In this document: in pieces, positions 38,354 through 50,450 of the stretch
Numbering within the stretch: position 1 is the stretch's first letter
Layout: the number at the start of each line of letters is the position of its first letter
Source of the DNA: Climacteris rufus
Lineage: Eukaryota > Chordata > Aves > Passeriformes > Climacteridae
Length of the DNA: 64,000 bases
Assembly: GCA_013398175.1 (NCBI GenBank)
Contig: VZRZ01007772.1
Span: 62,001-126,000 of the forward strand
Direction: 5' to 3'
Position numbers and translations under genes: made by a program
Notes under the pieces: generated by a model
Told to the model about the DNA's origin: nothing
Seen by the model: the letters and a program-made list of their open reading frames with translations, nothing else
The model's database searches: none

Positions 38354-38772
38354 GTGCCTGTAATGATTATGGTATGATTTTAGAATATGAAAATCTTTTT
38401 TAATTCAGTAAAATCATTAAATTGTGAAGGAATATTTATACAAGATAAAGCATTTCCACTAATTACAATTTTTCTAAAGCTTTTAGTCAATCATATGTTT
38501 GTATTCAGTGCAAATCTATACAGTAAGAGTCTGTAATTAAAGACTGAACTACAGATGTCATTATGACTTCAGTTTTAATTTGTAACTTTTTTGTAATAAT
38601 ATCATATAAAGTTCTAATCCCCCTTGCTAAAACACTTGATTATTTTTAAATCCCCAAGTTCCACTGTAATAAGTGAGTTACTTCTGCTGCTAACTTAGCT
38701 CAACGTGGAGGAACTAAGTATATCTCTTCATGTTTTTAACTTTGCTTCCTAATGATGCATTTTTCATTGCAG

Positions 38773-38790
38773 ATTTGCCATTCGATATAG
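38773..38790 (+). other. Possible 18-nt mini-exon before the Kunitz exon
   Basis: ATTTGCCATTCGATATAG is flanked by TTTTCATTGCAG and GTATGG. It is phase 1 to phase 1 and would read Asp-Leu-Pro-Phe-Asp-Ile with split codons at both ends. It links the candidate exon at 38.1-38.35 kb to the Kunitz exon without a frame change. The inference is from splice signals and phase only, and such a short match could be chance. Confidence 0.35.
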
Positions 38791-40200
38791 GTATGGGAAA
38801 CTGTGCGATTATTTGTCAATGACATTCTTTCAACACTATTGAGTGTTTTTATTGTTCAAGCTACAATTGGAGAGGATTTCTATGAAGAAAAAGGGAAAGG
38901 TTTCTACATAGTTTTGGGTGTGATAGTTCATTTCTACAGCTGTTATTCCTTTGTTTTCCAGCCCTCTCCACTCAAAAATGGTTCTGGGAATGTCTGGTAG
39001 CCCCATTCCTGACTAGAAAGGATCAATGTTTTTGCAGTACTGTTTTAATATTGGATCTTTAATTAAGAACTGGTGTACCTTTAGGAATGCCATACAACCA
39101 CAGTGCATGACAGATTTACTCAGCACCAAAGGAATTGGTCCTGTCACCTAACTGCTTGTGTACAGTCTTGTTAATCTCTCATTAACCAGTTCATTAAATT
39201 CGTGGTCACACAACAAAATCAGTAACAGGAACACACTTTACTATTTATACTTTACAAATAAAATATTTCCTTTGAGGAAGTAGTCATGGTCATTGTAGTG
39301 AAAAGTGATCTAAGAGACTTACAGGAGATGTATGAATTGCCTTCCCCAACCTTGTGTTGTAATTAGTGACCCAACAGTTTAATTCTAAAAACATGTAGCC
39401 CAGTTCCAGAACTTGCCTTTGAGAGTACTTTGTACTGATCCATTGCTTGAAATTTTTTGCTTTTCAGTTGATTGGGAGAATGTTATGTCATTTTAAATCT
39501 TTAAGTTGGGTAGTTTTATCAGTATTTTGCTTTATTTCTCAGTTCTTCATCTTCATTTTTGTACTGACATCAAAGTCTAGAGCTGCCTATCTGTCTTCTT
39601 TTGAGTAACTCTGAATTTACATTGGTGAAAGATGATTAGATCTGTTCTTACTGAATACCAGATCGCTACAAAGTATGCTTCTCTCACCTACTTTGCTAAT
39701 TTATGCAATTTAAATCTGTAATACTCTTGGATTTGGCTAAGAGACTACCATGGATAGTTTAACAACCTATGTATGTTCATTTATGAAATTTTATTGATGG
39801 ATAGCAGTATAACAAGTTGGAATAAAGAAGAGGGAAATTATTAAAACAGTTCTTTATCTAGTCCCTATGGACCAGGTATAGTGAATTTTAGAATAATTTT
39901 AATAAAAAATATTTGTTAGAAGATTAAAAACTTTTTAACATTCCTTCTGTTTATGGCACTGAAAATCTTGTTGTTTCAGACATTTTTTCTGATTAAAGCA
40001 ATAGTAAAAAGAGGGTCTTTAGACCACGCTGGCACTGTGTGTTTGTAGATGAATACTTTGTGAATCTTTGTAAGACCTTGAACACTGGCTACTTCTTTTG
40101 TCTGACAGTTTGCACTGAACGTTACTTTTCCCTGAATTTACAATGCTGAGGAAGGTGGCCCTTTATTTCATTAAATCTGCCTCTTATTTCCCTTTTCCAG

Positions 40201-40373
40201 ATGCATGTGACCTTGTTCAAGATAGTGGAGAATGTCAAAATTACATTTTGAAGTGGTACTATGACAAAGAGCAGAAAATATGTGGTCAGTTCTGGTATGG
40301 GGGCTGTGGAGGCAATAAAAATAGATTTGAATCACAAGAAGAATGTGGATTCTTGTGTATAGAGTCTTCCTAG
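40201..40373 (+). CDS. Kunitz-domain terminal exon of a COL6A4-type collagen VI alpha chain (rest of gene missing)
   Basis: A 173-nt exon after TTTTCCAG, entering in phase 1 and ending in TAG, encodes ACDLVQDSGECQNYILKWYY and onward to GFLCIESS. All six cysteines have exact Kunitz/BPTI spacing (8, 15, 7, 12, 3), and the FWYGGCGGN core is present. It closely resembles the C-terminal Kunitz domain of collagen VI alpha-3, and alpha-4 carries the same terminal domain. The location beside COL6A5/6-type relics and PIK3R4 favours alpha-4. The residue after the second Cys (P1 position) is Gln rather than Lys or Arg, so trypsin-like inhibition is unlikely. No VWA or collagen exon of this gene is found between it and SNRPD1. 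It is either a remnant or the end of a truncated gene. AATAAA signals follow at 40533 and 40688. Confidence 0.8.
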
Positions 40374-41539
40374 TGCAGAAACACTTAAATCACTTTAATT
40401 CTTCTGTTAGACTATCAGGTTGATGTGGAAAAGGGATTAAAAGAGGAAGCTTTATATAGCCACTTGGCTCTCACATGTCAGTTGGAAGAAATACTTGATT
40501 ATAAAGTTATTATCTGGTAACTTAATTGTGAAAATAAAATTTAAGCTATTTCTCCGTTGACTTAACATGTTGAGTATTGAGAAACTTCTGTTCTCCAAAA
40601 GTGCATTTTTCAGTAGGCACAGAAGTATTGAAAGTTGACTTTCTTTCATAAATACCAAAATGTGCACTTTCTGAACATACTGCATAAAATAAAACAGTAC
40701 CTCAGAGATTTTGATGAAATTACATCAGATGCAAGACAGTAGCATAAAAATGTTTTGATGTGTTTGCTTACGTTTATCCTGCTTGTAGAAAATACCAGAA
40801 AGCATTTAGATCTCAAATTAAAGACTTCCTAGAACTTATTTTGCTTAAAGGATTTGAAGGATTTTCTACCACAGAGTCATACTTGGCTTCTTTTTTTCTG
40901 AATAATCCAACATGAATAAAATTAATCATTCTCAAATATTTTACTTCTGCCGTTAGTTCTCGAAACAGGTGTATGCATGTTGTCATGGTACGGCTTCTCA
41001 TTTGTAATTAAGCATTGGTCTTCTTTCCTTGTTACCATACAAGTGCATTTCTTTTAGAACATTAGAATTTCATGGTTGCTTTTGAATGAAAGAAAAAATT
41101 CTGAGGACATTTTATGATTAAGGACAGTCAATGTAGTGCCCTGCAGAAGGGTGGGGCTTATCATCATCTCTGATGACTTACTCAGACTCTGTTGTTGCCT
41201 ATTTTATGGCTGTAATCATGGTGCATTTAACTTTGTTACCTTGGACCATTCAGTAGAGGTGGCTGTACTCACCTGGAATTTTGTTCTCTCTTTGTTCTTT
41301 GTTCACCTACAAGATACAAGAATAGATCTAGCAGCAGCTTTCTATATGCTTCCTTGAAAAAAGAAAAAATGGTTAAGGTGGAAGAAGAGCTGTAAAAATT
41401 ATGCAGAAAACATTTCTTACTGAGGAAATAAGGTGAAATAATTACATGTATTCTATACATGAAGATGGATGCCACTGGATACAGAAGAATATGTTCCAGC
41501 TTTCCTTAAATAAAATTTTAAATTTCCCTTTGTAAATAT

Positions 41540-44500
41540 AGGCTTTGTTCTGATTCAAAGGAATCACATGCCAAAGAGTGAGCCCTTCCTAGCAGAATGG
41601 ATGGGCTTGTTATATTACTAACTCTATGGAAAGAAGTTCTTGTCCACTTGGGGAAGAAGTTAGCAGGGAATTTCATGATCAGTATTAGAGGGGCCCTGCC
41701 TCCTACCAGGTGGAAGAGAGGGATAACTGTGTTTACTGGACTGTGTTTACTGGATTTGATGGCCTGGCATATGAGCCCCACAGGAGTACAAGGCTTTAGC
41801 AGACACTGGTGCACAGTGTACCTTAATGCCATCAAGCTATGCAGAAGCGTAAGCCGTTTGTATTCCAGGAGTGACAGGAGGATCCCCCAACAGCTGTACT
41901 GAAGACTGAGACTAGCCTGACTGGGAATGAGTGTAAAAGCATCCCACTGTGACTGGCCCAGAGTCTCTGTACATCCTTGGCACCAGCTATCTCAGGAGAG
42001 GGTATTTCAAGGACCCAAGAGGGCATTGGTGGTCTTTCAGTATAGCTGGCCTAGAGACAGAGGAAATGAAAGCAGCTCTCTCTCTACCTTACCTGGTCTC
42101 TTGGATGACCCTTCTGTTGGATTGCTGAAGAACAACAGGTGTTGATCACTACCACAGCAGTGCACTGGAGGCAATATCACATCAACTAAGGCTCTGTGAT
42201 TTCCATCCATAAACTGATTTTTGACTGAAGAGCCCAGCAGTGATCAGCAGGGCCTGCTCACTCTTTAACAGCCCCATGTGGCCAGTGCCAAAGTCTAACC
42301 GAGGATAGAGAGGCTGACAGCAGATTATTGCAGCCTGAACGAAGTCACGCCACTGCTCAGTGCTACCGGACTGGACGTGCTGGAACTTCAGTATGAACTG
42401 CAGTCAAAGGCAGCCAACTGCTGTGCCACAGTTGGCACCGCTAATGCGTCTTTCTGAATCCCTTTGACAGCAGGCTGCAGTTTGCTTTCACTTGGAGAGA
42501 TGATTGTACAACTGAAATCGACTGCTCTAGGGGTGGAAGCACAGCCCTACTGCCATGGACTGAACCAGACTGAGATGGAACAGGGTGAAGTTCCAGAACA
42601 CCTGCAGTACATTCATGATGCCATTGCACGCAGCAATACAGCAGAAAAAGTTTTTGAGAAAGAAAAAATCCTTTTGAAATGTGGTTTTATGAGAAAACAA
42701 AGTAAAATGAAGGAACTTGCACAGAAGGTCCAGATTTTTAGGTGCTTCTTTCTAGCACCCTGATTACCCATGTTGGATTGGATATTAAAAGAGAGGCTTT
42801 CCTCTGCACACATGACTGATGCTACATGGAGTAAGTGCGTTGCACTGATCACAGAATGAACTCACATGAGAAATCCTGGTCATCCAGAAATCTTGGAAGT
42901 GATCATGGACTGGCCAAAAGGCAAAGATTTTGGAATCAGAGGAGGAGGTAACACATGCTGAAGAGGCTGCATTATATATTAAATTACCAGAAAGTGAGAA
43001 GCAATATGCCTTGTTTACTGATGGATCCTGCCATCTTGTGGGAAGGTGTCAGATATGGAAAGCAGCTGTATGGAGTCCCCTACCACAAGTCACAGAAAAA
43101 GCTGAAGGAGAAGGTGAATCAAGACAATTTGCAGAGGTCAAAGCCATCCAGCTGGCTTTAAACATCATTAAGTAAGAAAAATGGTCAATACCTTATACTG
43201 AGTCCTGAATGTTGGCAAATGCCCCGTGGGCCTGGTTGCAGCAATGGAAGCAGAATAACCGGCTCTGTAGGGCTAAATCCACCTGGGCTGCTGCATTTTG
43301 ACAAGATATTGCTGCCTGAGTGGAGAATCTGGTTGTGAAGGTACATCATGTAGATGCTCATCTAACTAAGAATCAGGCCCCTGGAGAACATCAGAACAAC
43401 CAGCAGCTGCGAGGGGTGAAGTGGTTCAGGTGGATTTGGATTGGCAATGTAAGTGTGAATTATTTCTAGCTTGGTGGGCCCATGACACCTTGGGACATCA
43501 AGGAAGAGATGCAACATATAGGTGGGCTTGTGACAATGGCTGAAATACAAGTACGGGGAGGCCTGGCAGATTAACTTTATCACACTCCCCCAACCTGTAA
43601 TGGCAAGAGCCATGTGCTTGCAATGGTAGAAGCAAGCACCAGATGGCTGGAAACACACCCTGTGCCCCATGCCACTACCCAGAACACTGTCCTGGGCCTT
43701 GGAAAGCAAGTCTTAGGGCAACACAGTATTCCAAAACAACCCCATACACACTTGGGCCAAAGAACATGTGTGCTAGTTTGGAAACAAACCAGTGGAGGAA
43801 TTAACCCCACACAAATATATTGCAAATTATTCCAAGTCAGAACGACAATTTAATAAGAGAAATTAAAATAAAGGCAGTAATACAGAAACATCAACCTAAA
43901 CTGACAAGGTCAGAATACAACCTGACACCCTGTTGGTCAGGGTGATGATAGCAGTCCAGTTAAATGGTGTCTACAGCTGCGTTGGAGTGATGGATGTAGT
44001 CTGGTTGAAGGAGTGATCCTGAGGAAAAGGTCTGGTCAGTCTCTGGAGGTCCAGTGGTGCTTGCTGAGCTCCTGTCCTCTGGTAATCCTGTGGAACTCAC
44101 GTCTCTTGGTGTGTTCCAAGCCTTTTTATACTGGTAGGATGTTCAGTTCCTCCCTTCAGGGTGGGGCATATCATAGTGGGATGATGTAATTTATGAGCCA
44201 TTCCAGGTGGCCTTGATGGCCTATTAGCAGAGATGGCCCCCCACAGAGTAGCTGCTGCTTCTCAGAGAGTGTTATCAGGGCTGAGTCATTGATGTGAAGA
44301 TAAAGAGGCATCCCTCTGCCTTGCAGGGTTGTCTCTCTTTCTTCCTTTTCTAATGCCCAGCTTGCAGTCTGGAGGGTGGTGGGCGCAGTGGCCAGCTGTT
44401 GTGAACAATCAATCCATCATTAGCAATTCATCCAGAGGTGATGGAGATGGTGCTAGAATACATTCCTTTGGTTACACCTTCATGTAACCCAAGAGAACAT

Positions 44501-44832
44501 GGCATTTGAGTGGGTGTATCCCACTCTGTATCTTGCACCAGCCCCTAGAAAGTTTGAACAATGCCATGGACTGTTAAAGACTACACTGAGAGCAATGGGT
44601 GGTGGGACCTTCAAACACTGGCATTTAGCATTTAGCGAAGGTCACCTGGTCAGTCAGCATCAGGGTATCTCCCAGTCAGACCGGCCCTGAGCAATCAAAA
44701 CTTTTACATCACATAGAAGGGGATAGAATTCCTGTACAGCATATTAAAAATGTGCTGGAAAACTGTCTGGATTATTCCTCCCTCAGGCAAAGGCAAACCC
44801 ATTCTACAGTAGTCCCAACAGCTAGAAAGGAT
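41540..44832 (+). mobile_element. Degraded endogenous retrovirus internal region (pro-pol), ERVL-like
   Basis: Frame-broken remains of retroviral protease, reverse transcriptase, RNase H and integrase in the + sense and correct order. The protease active-site motif LADTGA is readable at 41796-41813. RT remnants span about 42180-42770, and the catalytic YxDD position reads YIHD at 42608-42619. RNase H (LFTDGS) is at 43011-43028. The integrase zinc-binding HDTLGHQG segment is near 43481, and integrase core sequence resumes after an inserted LTR at 44501-44832. Many stops and frameshifts show it is dead. No gag or env is recognised and no flanking LTR pair in the + sense is identified. The similarity to the bird ERVL group is from recognition of the pol sequence and was not computed. 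Confidence 0.85.
43769..44493 (-). mobile_element. Antisense solo LTR inserted in the ERV integrase region
   Basis: The insert begins TGTGCTAGTTTGGAAACAAACC and splits the integrase of the older ERV. Both sides carry AGAACATG (43761-43768 and 44494-44501), after which the interrupted pol sequence continues, so these are probable target-site duplications. Read on the - strand there is a TATA-like TATAAAAAGG near 44131 and an ATTAAA near the 3' end, as expected for an LTR promoter and polyadenylation site. It has no coding content. The exact terminal bases and family are uncertain because the distal end does not give a clean CA. Confidence 0.7.
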
Positions 44833-45650
44833 TGTCATGGTTTAACCCAACCCAGCAACTAAGCCTCATGCAGCAGGGGAAGAGAATCAGAAAAGTAAAA
44901 GGGAGAAAACTCAAGGGTTGAGACAAAGACAGTTTAACAGGTAAAGCAAAACTGCACATGCAGGGAAAGCAAAACAAGGAATTCATTCACTACTTCCCAT
45001 GGGCAGGCAGCTTTCAGTCATCCCCAGGAAGGCAGGGCTACCTCACTTGTAATGGTTACTTGGGAAGATAAATGCCATCACTCCATGACTTCGAACATCT
45101 CCCTCTTCATTGTTTCCCAGCTTTAGATGCTGAGCATGAACTTCAGTATGTAGTATGGACTATGACCTTGGGTCATTAGGGGTCAGCTTTCCCAGCTGTA
45201 TCCCCTCCTAACTTGTTGTGCCTCGCCAGCCTTCTTGATGGTAGGGTGGGGTAAGAAACAGAAAAGGCCTTGAATTTGTACAAGCACTGCTCTGCAATAA
45301 CAAAAACATCCCTGAATTATCAACATTGTTTTCGTCACAAACTCAAAACAGACTTCCATACCACTTACTGTGAAGAAAACTAACTTTACCCCAGTCAACA
45401 AATACGAGCACATTCTCCACTCCTATGAGCAGTGCATTGACCATGACTGGATGCCCACCAAAGCCACTTCTCACACTCTTTCCTTGCTCCAGGGTGAGGT
45501 GCCTCCCATAGGGTGCAGTCCTCTGTGAGCAGCCTTTGGGAAGGGAAGTTGTTTTGCACAGAGTGCAGCATGGGGCTACTACAGAGCCACCAGCCCTGCC
45601 AGCAAATCTGCTCCAACATGGACTCCTCTCTCCAAGGGACCAAATTTGTA
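44833..45650 (-). mobile_element. LTR-related fragment of a bird ERV (antisense)
   Basis: Begins TGTCATGGTTTAACCCAACC, a start typical of a widespread avian ERV repeat seen in reverse orientation, with the characteristic GCAACTAAG and GGTTGAGACAAAGACAGTTT segments. From about 45520 it runs into GC-richer, repeated phrases (TCTGCTCCAACATGGACTCC) that belong to the same element type. It abuts the 3' end of the pol remnant directly. The downstream limit is approximate, and the family call is from recognition only. Confidence 0.55.
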
Positions 45651-47716
45651 GATGTTCAAATTTTTGGTCTATTTCTAGACCAAAAAGATTCTCTGAGCCC
45701 TTTTTATAGCCCTACATAAAACTGCACTTCTGTAGATGGATTACATTATAGTCATCATCAGCTATTCTTGCCTGTTTCACCTCTTCCCCTCAACTAGGCC
45801 AAATCTCTGAGCAAAGCCTGAGTTACTGTGGAAATCTGGTAGCAGTCTTTGATAGAGTTTTGTAAAGGCTGATCATTTCATGCTTGGGTAGTCATAGTCC
45901 AGATCTCTGTCAGGCCTGTTGAGTGAAGGCACTGTCCAAGCACCTGAAGGTGGTATTAATGTTGTATCAAACTGTCCATCAATGACAAATCCAGGAGTTT
46001 TCATGGGCTGAGAAACTGATTTGACAGAGTAACACCATGCTGGGGTCTTTAGTCAAAGGAGGTTTCTCTGCAGATGCAAGTCCATCTAGGTGACACCTTC
46101 TGCTCATTGGTATCACCTTTGCTTTGTCAAGGTCAATTCCCTGACTGTTTTACCTTCCCAGAATGATCTTTGTGCTCTTTTCTATATGGCATGTCCTCTG
46201 CTCTTGGGACCTGTTCTTTCACACAAGATTAAAGCAAAGAGAAGGAAGTGTCCAAACATTCTCTGAACCTCTGGGGCAAGGTTTTTGGCAGCCTTATAGC
46301 AGTGCTACTCTCCAACAACTCTGCAGGACAGTGTATTAGCAGGTGTACATCACTGTGTCTTTCACTTGAAACAAAAAAAAAAAGAACCCAATGACTTCAG
46401 AGGCAGCTGGTATAAGTCCAACTCACGTCAAACCTGAATGCACGTTCTGGACAACAACACTTTTGCCATGTACATCCACTGTTTTCTGGAGTCAAGTAGT
46501 GTAGTGAAGCACTCTGTATGACCCATTTCTGCCCAGATTGCTTTCCTTTGGGGTGGATGCATGTTTTACGTTCCACGGATGACTATCAGCAGTTTTTCAA
46601 ACCTTAGGGAAAATATTTTTTACTTCCGAAGCCCATCCTACTTTATGAGAAAACATAGTAAATAAATAATTTTTTAAAAATTTTATTGTTAGCTCTTAAC
46701 AATGGATATTTAATGGAAGATCATATCCGTTTCATTTGAGAAATATGGTATTTGATTTTGAAAACCAGGGGCTGTTAGAAGTCTTCTTCAAATTAAAACA
46801 TTTCTTAGGCAGAAGCTGTGTGTTACACCTTTCCAGATATTTATTGCTTACCTGTAGAAATAGTTGAGAACACATGAAAAATCAATTAACTGCAATCTAC
46901 AGAAAGTGAGGTCATCTCTGTAATAGAGATGTGAAGGAAAACATCAGGTATTCTCTAGGGGGATCTAAGGGGGAAAAACCATATAATTCCTCTTCTTTAA
47001 TTGGTTTTCTTGGTTAATTTCATCCACAGCTTTAAATTCTGAGATTCTTTACACTTTCAGTGACAAGAAATCTCTGAGTTGCCAGAGAGTTCCAAAGGCC
47101 AGGCAGTGCTGGTGCCACGGCCCCAAGAAAGGGCATGTCTGAACGGCCATCAAGAGCCAAGTCTCTAGATAATTGCTGTTGAAATTTGGAACTGCCAGCA
47201 CTGGCAAAAAAAAAAAAGTGTTCTAGTAGTGGAAGACCATGTTGCAGTCATCTTATCCCTGTTCTGGACCTGCCCCCTTATCTCAGCTCTGCCTATATTA
47301 CCCCCAGTATCTGTAATGGAGTGCAGTAGACTCTTCCAGAGTCCTTAGATCAGCAGAGCCTGAATTAATGCAGAAATTAGGTGCTTGGCTGTAGCCTTGT
47401 TGTGGTTCTAAAAGAGCTACTGGCTTTATGTCCAGAAATATTGCATTGCAGTTTTTTGCACTGACAGTTGTTCCCTAATGACTTAAATACACGTGTTTTT
47501 ATACGTACATCTTTAGTTAATAGCATAATAATAATAATCCTGCAAAATAAATGTATTGTTGCAGCAAATGTTCTGTTACCAGTAGACTCATAGGAATCTT
47601 CCCAATTAAACTAAGTTCACATAAATCAAACCTCACAGGTCAGTCTTGCTCCCACTAAAATTAGTGGAACTAGAGTCCCCTCTCAATGTTTTATAAAAAG
47701 ATTTTCACCACATAAC
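45651..47716. other. Non-coding sequence with no recognised element
   Basis: About 2 kb, moderately AT-rich, with short A-tracts near 46371 and 47207. I find no conserved protein, collagen-like Gly-X-Y run or clear transposon signature. It may hold unrecognised old repeat sequence or the obliterated N-terminal exons of the collagen VI relic. Confidence 0.4.
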
Positions 47717-48375
47717 TGTGTCAGTGTGCGTGGCTAAAGCCACAGCATGTAAACCTCAACAGTGGTGGAAGAGAGCTCAGCACACGGCCCTCTGAGGCAG
47801 CTACTCTGGTTAGGGTGACACTGTTACCCATTCCATCATTCCTTTCGGTTGCTGTTTATGGTTACACAGTTATGTAATGTTCTGTATTTGGTTATGCTCC
47901 AGAAAGTTCTTGTCTCCTCGGTTACCCATTGGTTGTATTGTAATTTCTGTTCCCCTATTTAGCTGTATTCCCTCTCCCTTTCCCTATATAAACCCCACTT
48001 AAGCCCTGAGCTGGGTTCTTTGTTCCGGACCCTTCAGCTCACCTGGACCCTCATTCCTGCTCCTGCTCCCGGACCCTTCCCTGGACCCTCTCCTGCTGCC
48101 CTAGCCTAATAAAGAGCTGAAAATACCGGACAAAGGCCTCTCCTTGGTCTTTGTTCTCGCTGTCCCGCCAAAGACCACCGGGCTCCGGGCAATCCTGCTC
48201 AGCAGAGGAGCCGGCACTGTCCAGCTAGGCACGGCTGGAACCCTGCTTGGGGGAAAGGCGCTGCAGCTTGGCAGCCAGCCCCCTGTACCACCAGGGAAAG
48301 CCAGTGCAGGACGCCGTGCGCCCTCGGCTCTGTCCCCAGCCCTCGGCAGAGCGCGTCCACAGCAGCGCGGCTACA
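47717..48375 (+). mobile_element. Solo LTR in sense orientation with a 6-bp target duplication
   Basis: This 659-bp element starts TGTGTCAGTGTGCG and ends GCGGCTACA. It is flanked by CATAAC (47711-47716) and CATACC (48376-48381), a 6-bp target duplication with one mismatch. Internal landmarks fit an LTR: TATATAAA at 47986-47993, then a GC-rich R region, the polyadenylation signal AATAAA at 48108-48113, and a C/G-rich U5. A 6-bp duplication suggests an ERVK/beta-like group. No internal genes adjoin it, so it is a solo LTR. Confidence 0.85.
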
Positions 48376-48682
48376 CATACCATGTTAAAAAACAAGATTA
48401 AAACCTTTTATGGAAAATAATAGTTTAGCAATGTAAGGTACCCAGCCTTCCTGAAATCACAAACATCCCCATTCATTAAAGGTTCAAATTCAAAACACGT
48501 TTTTTAAAATAATTACCTTTTGATTAATCAGTGTCCAGTTAAGTGTTTTCCACTTTCCTTAAAATTGGAAAAAAGCAAGCAGGATGCATCTGGACTTCAA
48601 TACAGATGGCTCATCCTGGTACACATGTTCAGCTAAAAATCAGCTTCTTCAACTTTCTGACTGTGGCCATTCTTTTCATCAG

Positions 48683-48718
48683 GACCAAAAGGAAGTCAGG
48701 GTGACATGGGATATCCAG
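48683..48718 (+). pseudogene. Collagen triple-helix exon remnant 1 (36 nt, intact)
   Basis: Bounded by CATCAG and GTAAAAG, it is 36 nt long, a standard collagen VI helix exon size, with glycine codons split at both ends. It reads PKGSQGDMGYP within an unbroken Gly-X-Y register. It is the best-preserved helix exon of the relic. Confidence 0.8.
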
Positions 48719-49136
48719 GTAAAAGAGGTTTAAAGATTAAAAAAAATTCTGAAAATAGTGTTTAATTGTGATTTTGAATATTTTTTTCTAACTTTTGCTG
48801 TATTTTTCCTTTCCATGGGTTCAAGGATTTGTTGGCAAAAGGGTACAGTATTACTCCAGACAGTCTGAATTTGTGAATGCAGTATTCTTTAGGGCTCTGT
48901 CTTGAAGAAGAATCTATGAAGATTTTGAGAGTTTTGCAGAGATGTCAGTGAGTATTAAGTCAGTTTTACTTTTTTTTTAAGCTGTGTACAGTTTGTGGTT
49001 GTGCCTAGGAAACACGGAAAATCTAAATTCAAGAATTAATTCCTGTGTTTGCTTTTTTCTTCCGTATTTTTTTTGTTTTTGTTTTTGTTTTTTTGTTGTT
49101 TATGTGAAAAATTCATGCACATTTTTGTTATTTCAG

Positions 49137-49179
49137 AGACATTGGGCAAGATGGGAGTGATGGAATTAGAGGAGAAGAA
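49137..49179 (+). pseudogene. Collagen triple-helix exon remnant 2
   Basis: After TTATTTCAG the sequence reads DIGQDGSDGIRGEE in Gly-X-Y register and ends at a good donor, GTATGT. At 43 nt it is one base short of keeping frame with a preceding phase-1 exon, suggesting a small deletion. The peptide resembles the GDIGEDG segment known from COL6A6. Confidence 0.7.
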
Positions 49180-49274
49180 GTATGTTATTTTCTTTCTTTT
49201 GCCTTCTTGACCTCAAAGTTACTGAGTGGTAGAAATGAAATAATATACCATATTTTGTCTCTAAAAGATCTTTT

Positions 49275-49302
49275 GAGGTTCCTGGAAAGAAAGGAGAAAA
49301 AG
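49275..49302 (+). pseudogene. Collagen triple-helix exon remnant 3
   Basis: Reads EVPGKKGEKG up to a donor GTAACA. The initial Glu sits where a Gly is expected, and the sequence between the upstream AG and this point is out of frame. In family members this FPGRKGEKG-type segment follows the piece seen in remnant 2, so order is conserved. Confidence 0.6.
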
Positions 49303-50296
49303 GTAACATTGGATATCAATAACATTTAGTCATCTTTTATTGGTCAGGGTTTGGATTTAAGAACAGTAGTACGGCTGTTTCATGAAACTGTTCCTCTGAG
49401 AAATGTCTTTAATAAACTCTAAAGCACAAGGCACAGCTTTGTACCACTAAGGTTATTTGCACTTCTTTTTGTTTGAACTCCTATCAGAAGAGATATTATA
49501 GGACTTAAAATATTTTTTGCTCTTCTGAAAAAGAGCAAACTATTGATGAATAGTCAGTGGGTAGTTTTGAAGATAGGGTATATATGCAGTAGAAGAGGCC
49601 AGTGTAGGACAGGGAAAAAAACCAACAAGATTGTCATAGAAGTCTTTATCAGAAGGTAGTTTTTTAACACGTGTGATCGTCTCAAATAACTGCTTCCAGA
49701 TAAAACTTTCTTACCCTTTCTGTCCTTATAGAGGTACCCAAGGAGACACAAAGCTATATGTGTTCCAGATATTGCACGGATAAAACTGCAAGTTTTAGGT
49801 AGTTATAGCTTGTGTGTAGGTATTGTTAGATATATAACATTTCTTTTTTCATTTATTTGTATGAGCTTACACCACTAGGCCAAGTGCTCAGCAAGTCTTT
49901 CCCAGTGACTACAATATTAAACGACTTTTTAGTGTCCAAACACAAGTTTTTATTTCAAGAACATTACCACTGCCTGGTTTCAGGAGTACTGTCTGAATTG
50001 TTTTTGCTGGGTTTATTGCTAGTTCATTCTGCGTCTGCAGTGTTCAATGTTGAAATCAGACTGGTTAGATAGATCCTCTGGAATCTTCACTGACATTGGT
50101 AAATGCAAGAAAGTGTATTATACATAGCAGGAAGATGTAAAGAAAAAATTACACCTTTTCAATACAATGAATCTCATCCAACATGTTACTCTCTGTTAGG
50201 TCACATAAAAAATCCTTAACAAGACAAGGATTTTTTGTCATTTAAAAAGGGATCAGTTGTGAACAGCCTCATCATGATGGCTTGCAATGAAAACAA

Positions 50297-50314
50297 GGAT
50301 ACAAAGGACCTCAG
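50297..50314 (+). pseudogene. Collagen triple-helix fragment 4
   Basis: Eighteen bases reading GYKGPQ end at a donor-like GTAAAC. There is no upstream acceptor in register and a stop lies just upstream in frame. Weak alone, it is supported by its place between other helix remnants. Confidence 0.4.
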
Positions 50315-50408
50315 GTAAACACTTTTAATACTCTCCAGAGGAAAAGAAAACCTGACACTAATGGTTTGTGTGTGCTAACTGAACTCTTTTCTATATGTTG
50401 ATTTTTAG

Positions 50409-50450
50409 GGTCAAAAAGGACCAGAAAGACCAGGAATTAAGGGTCTTCCA
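50409..50450 (+). pseudogene. Collagen triple-helix exon remnant 5
   Basis: After TTTTTAG it reads GQKGPERPGIKGLP, then GTACAT. The Gly-X-Y register slips after the second triplet (an Arg occupies a glycine position), which an intact triple helix would not tolerate. Confidence 0.6.

Noticed and set aside
48144..48401. An 85-codon GC-rich frame
   Set aside because: It lies in the U5 region of the solo LTR and has no homology that I recognise.
48826..48848. A possible extra collagen exon reading GFVGK after TTCAAG
   Set aside because: Only two glycines fit the register and there is no clear donor, so it was left out of the remnant list.
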